Positions 8,466 to 17,770 of a stretch of DNA of 64,000 nucleotides are shown one piece after another. Position 1 is the stretch's first letter; each line of letters starts with the position of its first letter. Position numbers and translations under genes: made by a program. Source of the stretch: CAVSRC01 sp963743015 (GTDB lineage Bacteria; Pseudomonadota; Alphaproteobacteria; Rhizobiales; Kaistiaceae); the NCBI GenBank assembly GCA_963743015.1, contig CAVUOD010000005.1:49689-113688 (forward strand). The letters run 5' to 3'. The notes under the pieces are model-generated. The model ran no database searches and was not told the DNA's origin. It saw only the letters and a list, made by a program, of their open reading frames with translations.

Positions 8466-10962
8466 TTATGCAGCCGACGCCTTGGTGCCCGGCCGCTCCA
8501 TCAGGGCCAGCGCTTCCCTCAGCGGCATCGGCCGGCCGGTAAGGAAGCCCTGCACTTCGGTGCAGCCTTCGGCCTTGACCCGGTCGAACTGCTCGCGCGT
8601 CTCCACGCCCTCGGCGGTGGTGACGATGCCGAGGCTGTCGCACAGGCCGGTGACGGCGCGGATGATCGCCAGCGAGCTGCCGTCGGTGTTGATGTCGGTG
8701 ATGAAGCGCCGGTCGATCTTGATCTTGTCGAAGGGGAAGCTCTGCAGATAGCTCAGCGACGAATAGCCGGTGCCGAAATCGTCCATGGAGATGCGCACGC
8801 CCATGGCGCGCAGCCGATGCAGTATCGTCAGTGTCGCTTCGCTGTCGGCAAGCAGCGTCAATTCGGTGATTTCCAGCTCGAGCCGGCTCGCCGCCATGCC
8901 CGAACCGGCCAGCGCCGCGATCACCGACTGCATCAGGTTGACGCTGCGGAATTGCGCCGGCGAAAGATTGACCGCCACCTTGACCGGAGACGACCACTTC
9001 ACCGCGTCACGACAGGCCTGCTTCAGCACCCATTCGCCAATCGGCACGATCAGGCCGGACTCTTCGGCAAGCGCAATGAACTCGTCCGGGTAGACCAGAC
9101 CGCGTTCCGGGTGGGACCAGCGGAGCAATGCCTCGAAGCCGCTGATCGCATTGGTCTCCAGGTTGAACTGCGGCTGATAGAACAGCTCGAACTGCTCCGT
9201 CTCGATGGCCCGGCGCAGATCGAATTCGAGCGTGCGCCGGGTCTGCATCTGGGCGTCCATCTCAGGCTCGAAAAAGCGGTAGATTCCGCGCCCGTCGGCC
9301 TTGGCACGATAGAGAGCCATGTCGCCGGCCTTGGCCAGTCCGGCGGCGTCGGTGGCGTCGGTCGGCGCCAGCGCGATGCCGATGCTTACGCTGGTGATCA
9401 CCTCATGCCCCTCCAGCTGGTAGGGCTCGCTGATGACGTCGATCACGCGTTGAGCAAGAACCCGAGCGCCTTGCGGCTGCTCCGCCCCGACCTGCATGAT
9501 GGTGAATTCGTCGCCGCCCAGACGCGCCACCGTGTCGCCGTCGCGCACGGCGGTCATCAGACGCTTGGCAGTCGCCATCAGCAGGGCATCGCCGATCGCG
9601 TGCCCCAGCGTCTCGTTGACGTCCTTGAAGTGGTCCAGATCGAGACAGAGGAGCGCCACCTGACCGGTGCGGCCGACGCGCACCAGCGCATCCTCGACGC
9701 GTTCGCCGAGCAGGATACGGTTGGGCAGGTCGGTCAGCGCGTCGTGATAGGTCATATGGGCGATCTTCGCCTCGGCCTTGCGCCGGTCGGTGATATCCTC
9801 ATGGGTCGACACCCAGCCGCCGCCCTCCATCGGCTTGTAGAACATGCTGATGATGCGGCCATCGTGAAACTGGATGACATCCTTGAAGGGCCGGCCGCCG
9901 GCGGCGATATCCGCGATATAGTCGGCATATTCCTTCGGGTCGTTGCCGGGATAGTGGCCGATGTGGATGCGGTGCTCCATGATCGCCTTCAGCGGCGTTC
10001 CCGGCTTCGCCAGCTCCGGCGGCAACCTGTAGATCTCCGCATAGCGCGTATTGGCGACGATCAGCTTCTGTTCGGCATCGAACATGACCAGCCCGATCGG
10101 CATGTTGTCGACGGCCGAAAAGAACCGCTGCCGGTCCTGTTCTCCCGCCAAAGCGAGGGCGCGGGCCGCGGACGAGGCTCTCGCGGTAGCCCTTGGCCGC
10201 ATCGATGAGCGCGCCGATCTCGTCGTAGCGCTCGCGCTCCTCGACGACAATCGCCGACGCATCGCCCGCATTCAGCCGACGCATCGCCTGGCTCACGCGG
10301 CGGATTGGCGCGCTGATGTTGCGGCCGACCCAGATGACGGTGCCGAATACGCCGAACACACCTATGGCGATCGCCACAATGGTCAGCCAGAAGGCGGTCA
10401 GGAAGGTGGTGTTGACCTGCCGCAGGGCTTCGCTGCTTCGCCGGTTGGAGTAGGTGATAAGGATGTCGATCCGACGCATGGCATGTTCCAGAATCGCGAA
10501 ATTCGCGACCCCCGCGCCGGAGTTCTTGGCGGCGGTCTGGTCGGTCTCGACTTGCGCGGTCACACGTGCCAGATCAGTTTCGTATTCGCTCCACACACCG
10601 CGCAGGACCGAATACAGCAGATGCTCCTCTCCATCGTTCCCTGGGAGTGACTCGTAGGCCCGCCAGTCGCGCTCGAGCTTCTGGGACAACGAGCTGATCC
10701 GATCGGTGACGTGAACGTGCGGCCCGAGAGCGTCGTCATTCAGGCGCGAGCGCGCCAGCAATCCATATTCGGCCATCTCGGCCTTGATCTCGCCGAGCAG
10801 TTCGATGCGCGGCAGCCAGATGGTCGCGATCTGCCCGGCGGACCGGTTGAGGACGTGAAGATCGTAGAGCCCTGCGCCTCCCACGAGCACGACAAGCGAC
10901 AGCGCCAGCCCGAGGCCCGCGAGCAGCTTGCTCTGGACGCTGAGATTGCGCAGCCACGTCAT
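8466..10962 (-). pseudogene. Membrane-bound HAMP-PAS-GGDEF-EAL c-di-GMP enzyme, frameshifted
   Basis: Two overlapping minus-strand frames make up one signalling protein of about 830 residues. The first frame, from the ATG at 10962 (MTWLRNLSVQSKLLAG), holds a membrane helix, a four-helix sensor region, a second helix (FWLTIVAIAIGVFGVFGTVIWV) and a HAMP domain. The second frame carries a PAS-like domain (FFSAVDNMPIGLVMFD), a GGDEF cyclase domain with an intact LGGDEF, and an EAL phosphodiesterase domain with ISGFEALLRW. The frames join only if one base is skipped between about 10150 and 10190, in the GC-rich run coding for ESLVRGPR/ASSAARA. Both catalytic motifs are canonical, so either this is a very recent mutation or a sequencing error. 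It would make and/or break c-di-GMP in response to a periplasmic signal. Confidence 0.85.
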
Positions 10963-11425
10963 GTCGGCGCCCCGGACCTGACGTCGCCGGCACGACCCGG
11001 AGCGCACACGGCGAAGTCAGGACGTGACCCGCGCTGCAGAACGCGGGCGGGGGTGGACTTGGATGCCGGCAATGCGGCGGCCTTCAGGCGGAGCGCAAGG
11101 GGGGGTGTGACGGCAATGGCTGCCAACAGGGGCATGAAGGAACTCATCGGGTTCTCGCAACCGAGCGTACCCGCACATGTGCCGGAACGACGGCATCGAT
11201 ACTTTGTGCAGTATCAAACGTGAATGATTAAAGTGACTCTAATAGAATCTGTCCAAGCAGGCGTCCGCCGCGCGGAGAAGGCAGGAAATCCACGATATTT
11301 CTTCAGACGATTACTTAGAACCCCGGCGGCCGTGTTTACCGCGCAGAAACCACAATTTGGTTTGGTTAAGACGGGTCCTACCGTTTCCGGCGCCGCACCT
11401 CATGACGGCAGCCCGGTCCGGTGGC
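10963..11425. other. Gene-free spacer upstream of the GGDEF-EAL gene
   Basis: About 460 bases with no credible coding frame. The part around 11190-11350 is AT-rich compared with its surroundings and probably holds the minus-strand promoter of the GGDEF-EAL gene. A small palindrome GATACT-N6-AGTATC lies at 11198-11215. I see no clear -35/-10 pair. Confidence 0.5.
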
Positions 11426-12769
11426 TCAGACAGTGGCGAGAAACGCCTTGGCCGCCTCGCCATGCTCGCGGCGCAGCTTCGCCACATCGATGCCGACCGG
11501 CTGCCCGTCCTCGACCTTCCACCTGCCGCCTATCATCACCCGGTCGGCGGCGTGGGCCCCGCACAGGACCAAGGCGGCAAGCGGATCGCCGGCACCGGAG
11601 AAGCGCAGTTCGTCCAGCGTGAAGAAGGCGAGATCCGCCTGCTTGCCGACGGCGATCGTGCCGATGTCGCTACGGCCGATGCAGCGGGCAGAGCCCTCGG
11701 TCGCCCAGCGCAGGACGTCGAAATGGGTAACCGCCGCGGCATCATAGGTCAGCCGGCCGATCATTAGCGCGTGCCGCACGCCCTCCATCAGGTTGGAATT
11801 GTCGTTCGACGCCGAGCCGTCGACGCCGAGCCCGACCGGGCTGCCGGCAGCTTCCAGCTCCTTGGTGCGGCACTGGCCGGAGGCGAGCACCATGTTCGAC
11901 GTCGGGCAATGGCAGACGCCGACGCCGTGGCGGCCGAGATGTTTGACTTCGTCGTCGGTGAAATGAATACCGTGCGCCAGCCAGACGCGATCGGAGAGCC
12001 AACCGCATTCTTCCAGGTAGTCCACCGGCCGGCATTCGAAGTGTTCGAGGCAGTATTCGTTCTCGTCGCGCGTCTCGCCGAGATGGGTGTGCAGCCGGCA
12101 ATCATGCCTCTCGGCCAGGGTCACGCTGTCGACCATCAGCCGCTTGGTCACCGTGAAGGGCGCACACGGAGCCAGCGCCACCTGCAGCATCGCGCCTTCG
12201 CCGGTGTCGTGATAGCGGTTGAGCACCCGCTCGCAGTCGGCAAGGATGGTGTCCTCGTCCTGCACGACGCTGTCCGGCGGCAGCCCGCCGTCCTTCTCGG
12301 ACAGGTTCATCGAGCCGCGGTTGAGCGTCATGCGCACGCCGACGCGCGCCGCCTCCTCGGCCTGGATATCCATGGCGTCGTCGAGGCCGACCGGGAACAG
12401 GTACTGGTGATCGGACGAGCAGGTGCAGCCCGACAGCATCAGTTCGGTCAGCGCCAGCCTTGTCGCCATGCGAAAGGCGTCCGGCTTCACGTGTCTGGCC
12501 CAGATCGGATAGAGCGCCTTCAGCCAGGGAAACAGCTCCTTGTTGATGGCCGCCGGATGGGCCCGCGTAAGCGTCTGGAAGAAGTGATGGTGCGTGTTGA
12601 TGAGGCCGGGGATGACCACATGACGGCTGGCGTCATGGACCTGATCGACCGACGCCGCCGGCTGTTTGCCGGTCGCCACCAGTTCGACGATCTTGCCGTC
12701 TTCGACCACAAGCCCGCCGCCGGCGCCTTCCGCCAGTACGGCAAGCGGTTCCTTGATCCACAAACGCAT
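11426..12769 (-). CDS. 8-oxoguanine deaminase (amidohydrolase superfamily)
   Basis: This enzyme removes the 6-amino... group of oxidised guanine (8-oxoguanine to urate) in known family members. The protein is 447 residues from the ATG at 12769; a TTG nine codons earlier is possible but less likely. The metal site is complete: NTHHHFFQ near residue 60, HTHLGET and HGIHF in the middle, and the catalytic aspartate in LGVDGSASNDNSNL. The motif GCTCSSDHQYLFP is typical of the 8-oxoguanine/AtzA-like branch rather than guanine deaminase. A RidA gene lies upstream in the same direction. Related s-triazine or melamine-type deaminases remain an alternative. Confidence 0.85.
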   Translation of the reverse strand: MRLWIKEPLAVLAEGAGGGLVVEDGKIVELVATGKQPAASVDQVHDASRHVVIPGLINTHHHFFQTLTRAHPAAINKELFPWLKALYPIWARHVKPDAFRMATRLALTELMLSGCTCSSDHQYLFPVGLDDAMDIQAEEAARVGVRMTLNRGSMNLSEKDGGLPPDSVVQDEDTILADCERVLNRYHDTGEGAMLQVALAPCAPFTVTKRLMVDSVTLAERHDCRLHTHLGETRDENEYCLEHFECRPVDYLEECGWLSDRVWLAHGIHFTDDEVKHLGRHGVGVCHCPTSNMVLASGQCRTKELEAAGSPVGLGVDGSASNDNSNLMEGVRHALMIGRLTYDAAAVTHFDVLRWATEGSARCIGRSDIGTIAVGKQADLAFFTLDELRFSGAGDPLAALVLCGAHAADRVMIGGRWKVEDGQPVGIDVAKLRREHGEAAKAFLATV

Positions 12770-12842
12770 GCCTGCCGCCCTCACCTCTCCAATCAACGCG
12801 CGATACCGACCAAAGCAAGGGCTGCGCCGCTTGCGCTTCCCG

Positions 12843-13232
12843 TCACGGCGCGCCCACCGCCGTCGCCTCGACCTCGACTAGGAATTCCGGCCGGGTGAAG
12901 CCTGAGACGATGGTGAGCGTCGAGGCCGGTGGCGGATCGGCGACGAAGCGGTCACGCACCGCCATGTAGTCCTTCATGTCCTCGCGCCGGGTGACGAAGG
13001 CATTGAGCCGCACGATGTCGCCCATCCCGAGCCCCGCCTCGGCAAGAATCGCGGCGATGTTGCGGAAGCACAGCTCGGCCTGGGCCGAGACCGTGTCCGG
13101 CACCATATCGTCGGGGCCGACCCCCAGTTGTCCCGAACAGAAGACCATGGGTCCGGGCCGTGCAACCGCTATGCCGTGGCTGTAGCGACCGAACGGCGCA
13201 CGGATGCCGGCAGGATTGAGTGGACGTGCCAT
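12843..13232 (-). CDS. RidA family protein (enamine/imine deaminase)
   Basis: A 129-residue RidA/YjgF/UK114 protein. Family members form trimers that hydrolyse reactive enamines/imines or aminoacrylate-type intermediates. The N-terminal region GRYSHGIAVARPGPMVFCSGQ, the block LCFRNIAAILAEAGLGMGDIVRL, and the C-terminal VEVEATAV are typical. The usual active-site arginine-containing stretch near the C-terminus reads SGFTRPEFLVEVEA, so an arginine is present close to the expected place. It lies 73 bases upstream of the 8-oxoguanine deaminase gene and is divergent from the NMT1-type transporter operon, which suggests a role in clearing by-products of the same catabolic route. Confidence 0.88.
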   Translation of the reverse strand: MARPLNPAGIRAPFGRYSHGIAVARPGPMVFCSGQLGVGPDDMVPDTVSAQAELCFRNIAAILAEAGLGMGDIVRLNAFVTRREDMKDYMAVRDRFVADPPPASTLTIVSGFTRPEFLVEVEATAVGAP

Positions 13233-13562
13233 CGAGGCCCCGGAATTGGTTGGGTCCCGACGCTACGATTGCCGGACGCCGCCTGACAAGGGCCGGGCAA
13301 GCGGAGGATAAAGTCAGACACTGCCGCTTTCTTGTGCAGATGGCTTGTCCTAGAGTGCCCGGCCCGTGGCACCGGGGAGCCGAAGGCTGCCGCTCCCGCG
13401 ACGGCGCCACATGCGGCCGATGGCATACGAATTGCGACGACCTCCATTCGCGTTCACCGCGTGATCCGCGGATTTCGCAGGATTTGGTCAGGACTGGAAG
13501 AAACGAAGGCAACGTGGCGCATCACGCGATCGGCCACATCAACGGAAGGCGGAGAAGGGGAA
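13233..13562. other. Divergent intergenic region between ridA-like gene and transporter operon
   Basis: A 330-base spacer with no credible gene. It holds a -24/-12 promoter candidate at 13421-13435 for the plus-strand operon and a clear ribosome site (GGAAGGCGGAGAAGGGG) just before the ATG at 13563. The minus-strand promoter for the RidA gene is not obvious. Confidence 0.5.
13421..13435 (+). promoter_or_regulatory. Candidate sigma-54 (-24/-12) promoter
   Basis: TGGCATACGAATTGC places GG and GC with exactly ten bases between them, as in the consensus TGGCAC-N5-TTGC. It would start transcription about 12 bases after the GC, leaving a leader of roughly 115 bases before the binding-protein gene. 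Activation by NtrC or a similar enhancer-binding protein is inferred; no firm NtrC site was found. Confidence 0.45.
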
Positions 13563-14573
13563 ATGAGCACTCTGAAGACCATGAGCCTTGGCCTGGCTGC
13601 CGGCGCCATGCTGGCGGCACTGGCCGGCCCGGCGCTCGCACTCGACGAGGTTTCGTTCGGCACCAACTGGCTGGCCGAGGCCGAGCACGGCGGCTTCTAT
13701 CAGGCGGTTGCCGACGGCACCTATGAGAAATACGGCCTCAAGGTCACCATCGTTCAGGGCGGCCCGCAGGCGCTCAACCAGGCACTGCTGATCGGCGGCA
13801 AGGTGCAATTCTACATGGGCAGCGTGCTCGGTGCCTTCAACGCCCTCAAGGAAGGCGTTCCAGTAATCGAGGTCGCGGCGACGTTCCAGAAGGACCCGCA
13901 GGTGCTCATCGCTCATCCCGACGTCGGCGTGAAGACGTTTGCCGACCTCGCCAAGCTGCCGACCATCTTCATGGGCAAGGAAGGCTTCTCCTACTACTTC
14001 CAGTGGATGAAGGTCGCCTACAAGGGCTTCCACGACGAACAGTACAAGCCCTACACCTTCAATCCGGCGCCGTTCCTGGCCGACAAGATGTCGGCCATGC
14101 AGGGCTATCTGACCTCCGAGCCGTTGCAGATCGAGAAGCAGGGCGGCTTCAAGCCGCTGATCTTCCTGCTCGCCGACCAGGGCTACGATCCCTACTCGAC
14201 CACTATCGAGGTCACCAAGGACTACCTCGCCAAGAACCCGGACATCGTGCAGCGCTTCATCGATGCCTCGACCATCGGTTGGTACAATTATCTCTACGGC
14301 GACAACGCTGCCGCCAACGCACTGATCAAGAAAGACAACCCGGAGATGACCGACGAGCAGATCGCCTTCTCCATCGCCAAGATGAAGGAATACGGCATCG
14401 TCGATTCCGGCGACACGCTGACTGAGGGCATCGGCTGCATGACCGACGCCCGCTGGAAGGAATTCTACGACAAGCTGGTCGCAGCCAAGGTGATCGACGC
14501 AAACATCCCGATCACCGACGCCTATACGACCCGGTTCGTCTGCAAGAAGGTGGGCATGGACCTGAAGAAGTAG
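13563..14573 (+). CDS. NMT1/THI5-like ABC transporter substrate-binding protein
   Basis: A 336-residue periplasmic receptor of the SsuA/TauA/ThiY group. The start at 13563 is supported by a purine-rich ribosome site and a signal peptide (MSTLKTMSLGLAAGAMLAAL, cleavage near ALA-LD); the open frame further upstream is not coding. Family blocks are FGTNWLAEAEHGGFYQAVADG after the signal and VTIVQGGPQALNQALLIGGKVQFYMG, which line the binding cleft. Members bind aminopyrimidines, sulfonates, riboflavin or nitrate-like anions. Here the downstream amidohydrolase and flavoenzyme suggest a nitrogen heterocycle as ligand. It is the first gene of a plus-strand operon that runs to 19768. Confidence 0.9.
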   Translation: MSTLKTMSLGLAAGAMLAALAGPALALDEVSFGTNWLAEAEHGGFYQAVADGTYEKYGLKVTIVQGGPQALNQALLIGGKVQFYMGSVLGAFNALKEGVPVIEVAATFQKDPQVLIAHPDVGVKTFADLAKLPTIFMGKEGFSYYFQWMKVAYKGFHDEQYKPYTFNPAPFLADKMSAMQGYLTSEPLQIEKQGGFKPLIFLLADQGYDPYSTTIEVTKDYLAKNPDIVQRFIDASTIGWYNYLYGDNAAANALIKKDNPEMTDEQIAFSIAKMKEYGIVDSGDTLTEGIGCMTDARWKEFYDKLVAAKVIDANIPITDAYTTRFVCKKVGMDLKK

Positions 14574-14621
14574 CGGACGAGGGCCCCGGCGACGGCAATC
14601 CGACGCCGGGACCGCAAGCTG

Positions 14622-14647
14622 GATGGCGGAGCCGGCGCTCCGCCATC
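14622..14647 (+). terminator. Intercistronic stem-loop after the binding-protein gene
   Basis: A perfect 10-base stem (GATGGCGGAG / CTCCGCCATC) with a six-base loop, preceded by a weaker 7-base stem at 14585-14610. The stem contains the first in-frame ATG (14623) of the next gene, which argues against that start. It probably protects the binding-protein message or partly ends transcription. Confidence 0.65.
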
Positions 14648-14715
14648 TTGATCGCATGGAGAACGACGGCATCGGCCGTCGCCGCCCGCGTCCTGGCGTT
14701 AAACTGGAGCAAGCC

Positions 14716-15546
14716 TTGAACAGCACTGTATTGCCGCGCGACATTCAGCCCTCCCCGCCACCCCGCGGGAACCGGCCGCTGGTGTCGCTCCACAGCGTCT
14801 CCAAGACGTTTTCCAGCGGCACCGTAGCCCTGCAGAAGATGTCGCTCGACATCGGCCAGGGCGAATTCGTCAGCCTGCTCGGCCCTTCCGGCTGCGGCAA
14901 GTCGACGGTGCTCAGGCTGATCGCCGGCCTCGGCGAGACCACCTCGGGCACCATCGACTGGCCTGCGGCCGACCACTACGACGCCGAGGGCCACCCGCAG
15001 AAGGAGATCGGCTTCGTCTTTCAGGAACCGACCCTGATGCCGTGGGGCACGGTCTTCGCCAATGTCTGGCTGCCGCTGCGCCTGCAGCGCATTTCGAAAG
15101 CCCAGGGGCGCGAGCGCGTCATGGAGGCCCTGCACATGGTCGGCCTCGACAAGTTCGCCGATTCCTACCCGCGCGAATTGTCCGGCGGCATGAAGATGCG
15201 CGTCTCCATCGCCCGCGCACTCATCACCAAGCCGAAGCTGCTGCTCATGGACGAGCCTTTCGCCGCGCTCGACGAGATCACCCGCTTCAAGCTCAACAAC
15301 GACCTGCTCCATCTCTGGGAGACGTTCGGCTGGACGGTGATCTTCGTCACCCATTCGGTGTTCGAGTCGGTCTATCTGTCCAACCGCATCGTCGTCATGG
15401 CGGCGCGGCCGGGCCGTGTGGTCAAGGACATCGCCATCGACGCCCCCTATCCGCGCGAGGAGGAGTTCCGCACCTCCGCCGTCTACAACGACTACTGCCG
15501 GCGCACCTCCGAAGCCCTGCACAACGCGATTGAAGCGACCCACTGA
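14716..15546 (+). CDS. ABC transporter ATP-binding protein (SsuB/TauB/ThiZ family)
   Basis: The ATPase of the NMT1-type importer, 276 residues from the TTG at 14716. That start has GGAG six bases upstream and gives normal family length; ATGs at 14623 and 14656 are in frame, but the first lies inside a stable hairpin. The Walker A motif GPSGCGKST lies near residue 57, the Q-loop in FVFQEPTLMPW, the signature in ELSGGMKMRVSIARAL, Walker B in LLLMDEPFAALDE, and the switch histidine in VIFVTHSVFE. These are the hallmarks of the nitrate/sulfonate/taurine ATPase group. It is followed after 5 bases by the permease gene. Confidence 0.88.
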   Translation: MNSTVLPRDIQPSPPPRGNRPLVSLHSVSKTFSSGTVALQKMSLDIGQGEFVSLLGPSGCGKSTVLRLIAGLGETTSGTIDWPAADHYDAEGHPQKEIGFVFQEPTLMPWGTVFANVWLPLRLQRISKAQGRERVMEALHMVGLDKFADSYPRELSGGMKMRVSIARALITKPKLLLMDEPFAALDEITRFKLNNDLLHLWETFGWTVIFVTHSVFESVYLSNRIVVMAARPGRVVKDIAIDAPYPREEEFRTSAVYNDYCRRTSEALHNAIEATH

Positions 15547-15551
15547 CCGCG

Positions 15552-16430
15552 ATGACCACGCTTGAAGCCGAAAAGCCCGATTTCGCCACCGCGCCCCTCC
15601 ACCAGGGCGAGGACGAAGCGCCGCGGCCGCCGCCGGCACAGAGCCGTAGCGAGCGCGCCGCGCGCATTGCCATCCCGGTCGGGATGCTCGTCCTGCTGCT
15701 CGTCGTCTGGCAGGTCTATTGCGACGCAGCCCATGTGCCGCACTACATCCTGCCGAGCCCGCTGCGCATCGCCCAGGCCTTCGGCACCGACTATCCGATC
15801 CTCCTGCCGGCCCTGCTGGTCACGCTCAAGATCACCTTCTCGGCGCTCGCCATCGCGCTGGTCGGCGGCGTCGCGCTCGCCATCCTCATGGCCCAGTCGA
15901 AATGGATCGAGCTGGCGCTCTATCCCTACGCCGTCATCCTGCAGGTGACGCCGATCGTCGCCATCGCGCCGCTGATCCTCATCTACACGCCCAATACCCA
16001 GACGGCGCTGCTCATCTGCGCCTGGATCGTCGCCTTCTTCCCCGTCCTGTCCAACACCACCCAGGGCCTGCGCTCGACCGACCACAATTTGCTCAACCTG
16101 TTCGAACTCTACGGCGCCAACCGCTGGCAGACGCTCATCCTGCTCAAGCTGCCCAACGCCCTTCCCTATTTCCTCGCCGGCTTGAGGATCGCCGGCGGTC
16201 TGGCGCTGATTGCCGCGGTCGTCGCCGAATTCGCCGCCGGCTCCGCCGGTGCCGGTTCGGGTCTCGCCTTCCGCCTGCTCGAATCGCAGTTCCGGCTCAA
16301 CATCCCGCGCCTCTTCGCGGCTCTGCTTCTGCTCTCCTTTACCGGCGTGCTGATCTTCTTCGCCACCAGCCTGATCTCGCACCTTCTCCTCAGGAAGTGG
16401 CACGAAAGCGCCGTGCGTCGGGAAAACTAG
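15552..16430 (+). CDS. ABC transporter permease (SsuC/TauC/ThiX family)
   Basis: The membrane subunit of the NMT1-type importer, 292 residues. An acidic, proline-rich cytoplasmic lead of about 35 residues precedes the first helix (IAIPVGMLVLLLVVWQVY). The conserved PSPLRIAQAF follows, and the EAA loop, near the middle of the chain, lies in the FPVLSNTTQGLRSTDHNLLNLF region, with YGANRWQTLILLKLPNALPYFLAGLR next. This last block is diagnostic of the SsuC group. It overlaps nothing but is separated by only 5 bases from the ATPase and 22 bases from the next gene, so it is one operon. Homodimer action is expected from the family. Confidence 0.9.
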   Translation: MTTLEAEKPDFATAPLHQGEDEAPRPPPAQSRSERAARIAIPVGMLVLLLVVWQVYCDAAHVPHYILPSPLRIAQAFGTDYPILLPALLVTLKITFSALAIALVGGVALAILMAQSKWIELALYPYAVILQVTPIVAIAPLILIYTPNTQTALLICAWIVAFFPVLSNTTQGLRSTDHNLLNLFELYGANRWQTLILLKLPNALPYFLAGLRIAGGLALIAAVVAEFAAGSAGAGSGLAFRLLESQFRLNIPRLFAALLLLSFTGVLIFFATSLISHLLLRKWHESAVRREN

Positions 16431-16452
16431 GGTAGGGGCAAGAGGGGGACGC

Positions 16453-17770
16453 ATGGCACGGGGCTTCGCCAGGATTCCAAGAGAGGCGCGCTACGTCCTC
16501 GCCAACGCGACGCTGCCGGCGGTACTGGTCGACGGCTTCACCGCCACGCCCGATGACGACGGCCTGATCGGCGCCGACATCACCATCCGCGACGGCTTGA
16601 TCGAGCGCATCGACCCGCCCGGCCGGCGCACGCGGCTGCCGAAACTCGACCTCGACCGCGGCATGGCCTGGCCGTGCTTCGTCGACATGCACACCCATAT
16701 CGACAAGGGGCATATCTGGCCGCGCCGCCGCAACCCCGACGGCACCTTCGCCGGCGCGCTGGAAGCGGTCGCGATCGACCGCGAGATGCACTGGCGGCCG
16801 CACGACGTCGAGCGCCGCATGGATTTCGCGCTGCGCGCCGCTTACGCCCACGGCACCGCCCTGTTGCGTACCCATCTCAATTCCGGCTCACCCGCAACAT
16901 CTGGAAAGCTGGCCGGCCTTCGGCCGGATGCGCGCGAAATGGGCCGGACGGATCGATCTCCAGGCGGTTTCGATCTTCAGCATCGATCACTTCGCCGACG
17001 AAACCTATGCGCGCGAGATCGTCGATCTCGTCGCCGAGCACCACGGCGTGCTTGGTGCCGTCACCTTCATGATGCCGGGCCTCGACGCGCTCATCGAGAA
17101 GATGATGGTCCGCGCCGCCGAACGCGGCCTCGATCTCGACTTCCATGTCGACGAGACCAACGACCCCAACGCCCGCTCGCTGCGCGCCATCGCCGATGCG
17201 GCGCTACGCACACGCTTTCCGGGCAGGATCGTCTGCGGCCATTGCTGCTCGCTCGCCGTCCAGCCCGATGACGAGGCAAAGGAGACGCTGGCGCGAGTCG
17301 CCGAGGCGGGCATCGCCGTCGTGTCGCTGCCCATGTGCAACATGTACCTGCAGGATCGCACCGCCGGCCGCACGCCGCGCTGGCGCGGCGTCACCCTGCT
17401 GCACGAGTTCACCCGCCGCGGCGTGCCGGTGGCGGTTGCCTCCGACAATACGCGCGATCCCTTCTATGCCTATGGCGACCTCGACATGGTCGAGGTCTTC
17501 CGCGAGGCAGTGCGCATCGCCCATTTCGATCATCCCTTCGGCGACTGGCCGGCAACCGTCGCCCGCGCGCCCGCGGCAATCGTCGGCCGGCCGGACCGTG
17601 GCGTCATTGCTGCCGGCGGTCCGGCCGACCTGGTGCTCTTCCGCGCCCGCAGCTTCACCGAACTGCTCGCCCGCCCCCAGGCCGACCGCACCGTGCTGCG
17701 CGCCGGCAAGCCCATCGATCGCACGCTGCCGGACTACCGGGAGCTCGACGACATCATGGTGACCGCATGA
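16453..17770 (+). pseudogene. Cytosine-deaminase-like amidohydrolase, frameshifted
   Basis: Two plus-strand frames form one CodA-like protein of about 438 residues. The first frame, from the ATG at 16453 after GAGGGGGACGC, carries the zinc motif DMHTHIDKGHIW and reaches LLRTHLNS. The second carries HPQHLESW, KWAGRIDLQAVS, the ligand blocks FHVDETND and CGHCCS, and ASDNTRDPFYAYGD with the catalytic aspartate. Dropping one base near 16883-16885 restores a continuous RTHLNSAHPQHLESW that fits the family. All zinc ligands are intact, so sequencing error is as likely as real inactivation. It would deaminate or hydrolyse an amino-pyrimidine or related ring taken up by the adjacent importer. The stop overlaps the next start (ATGA). 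Confidence 0.85.
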
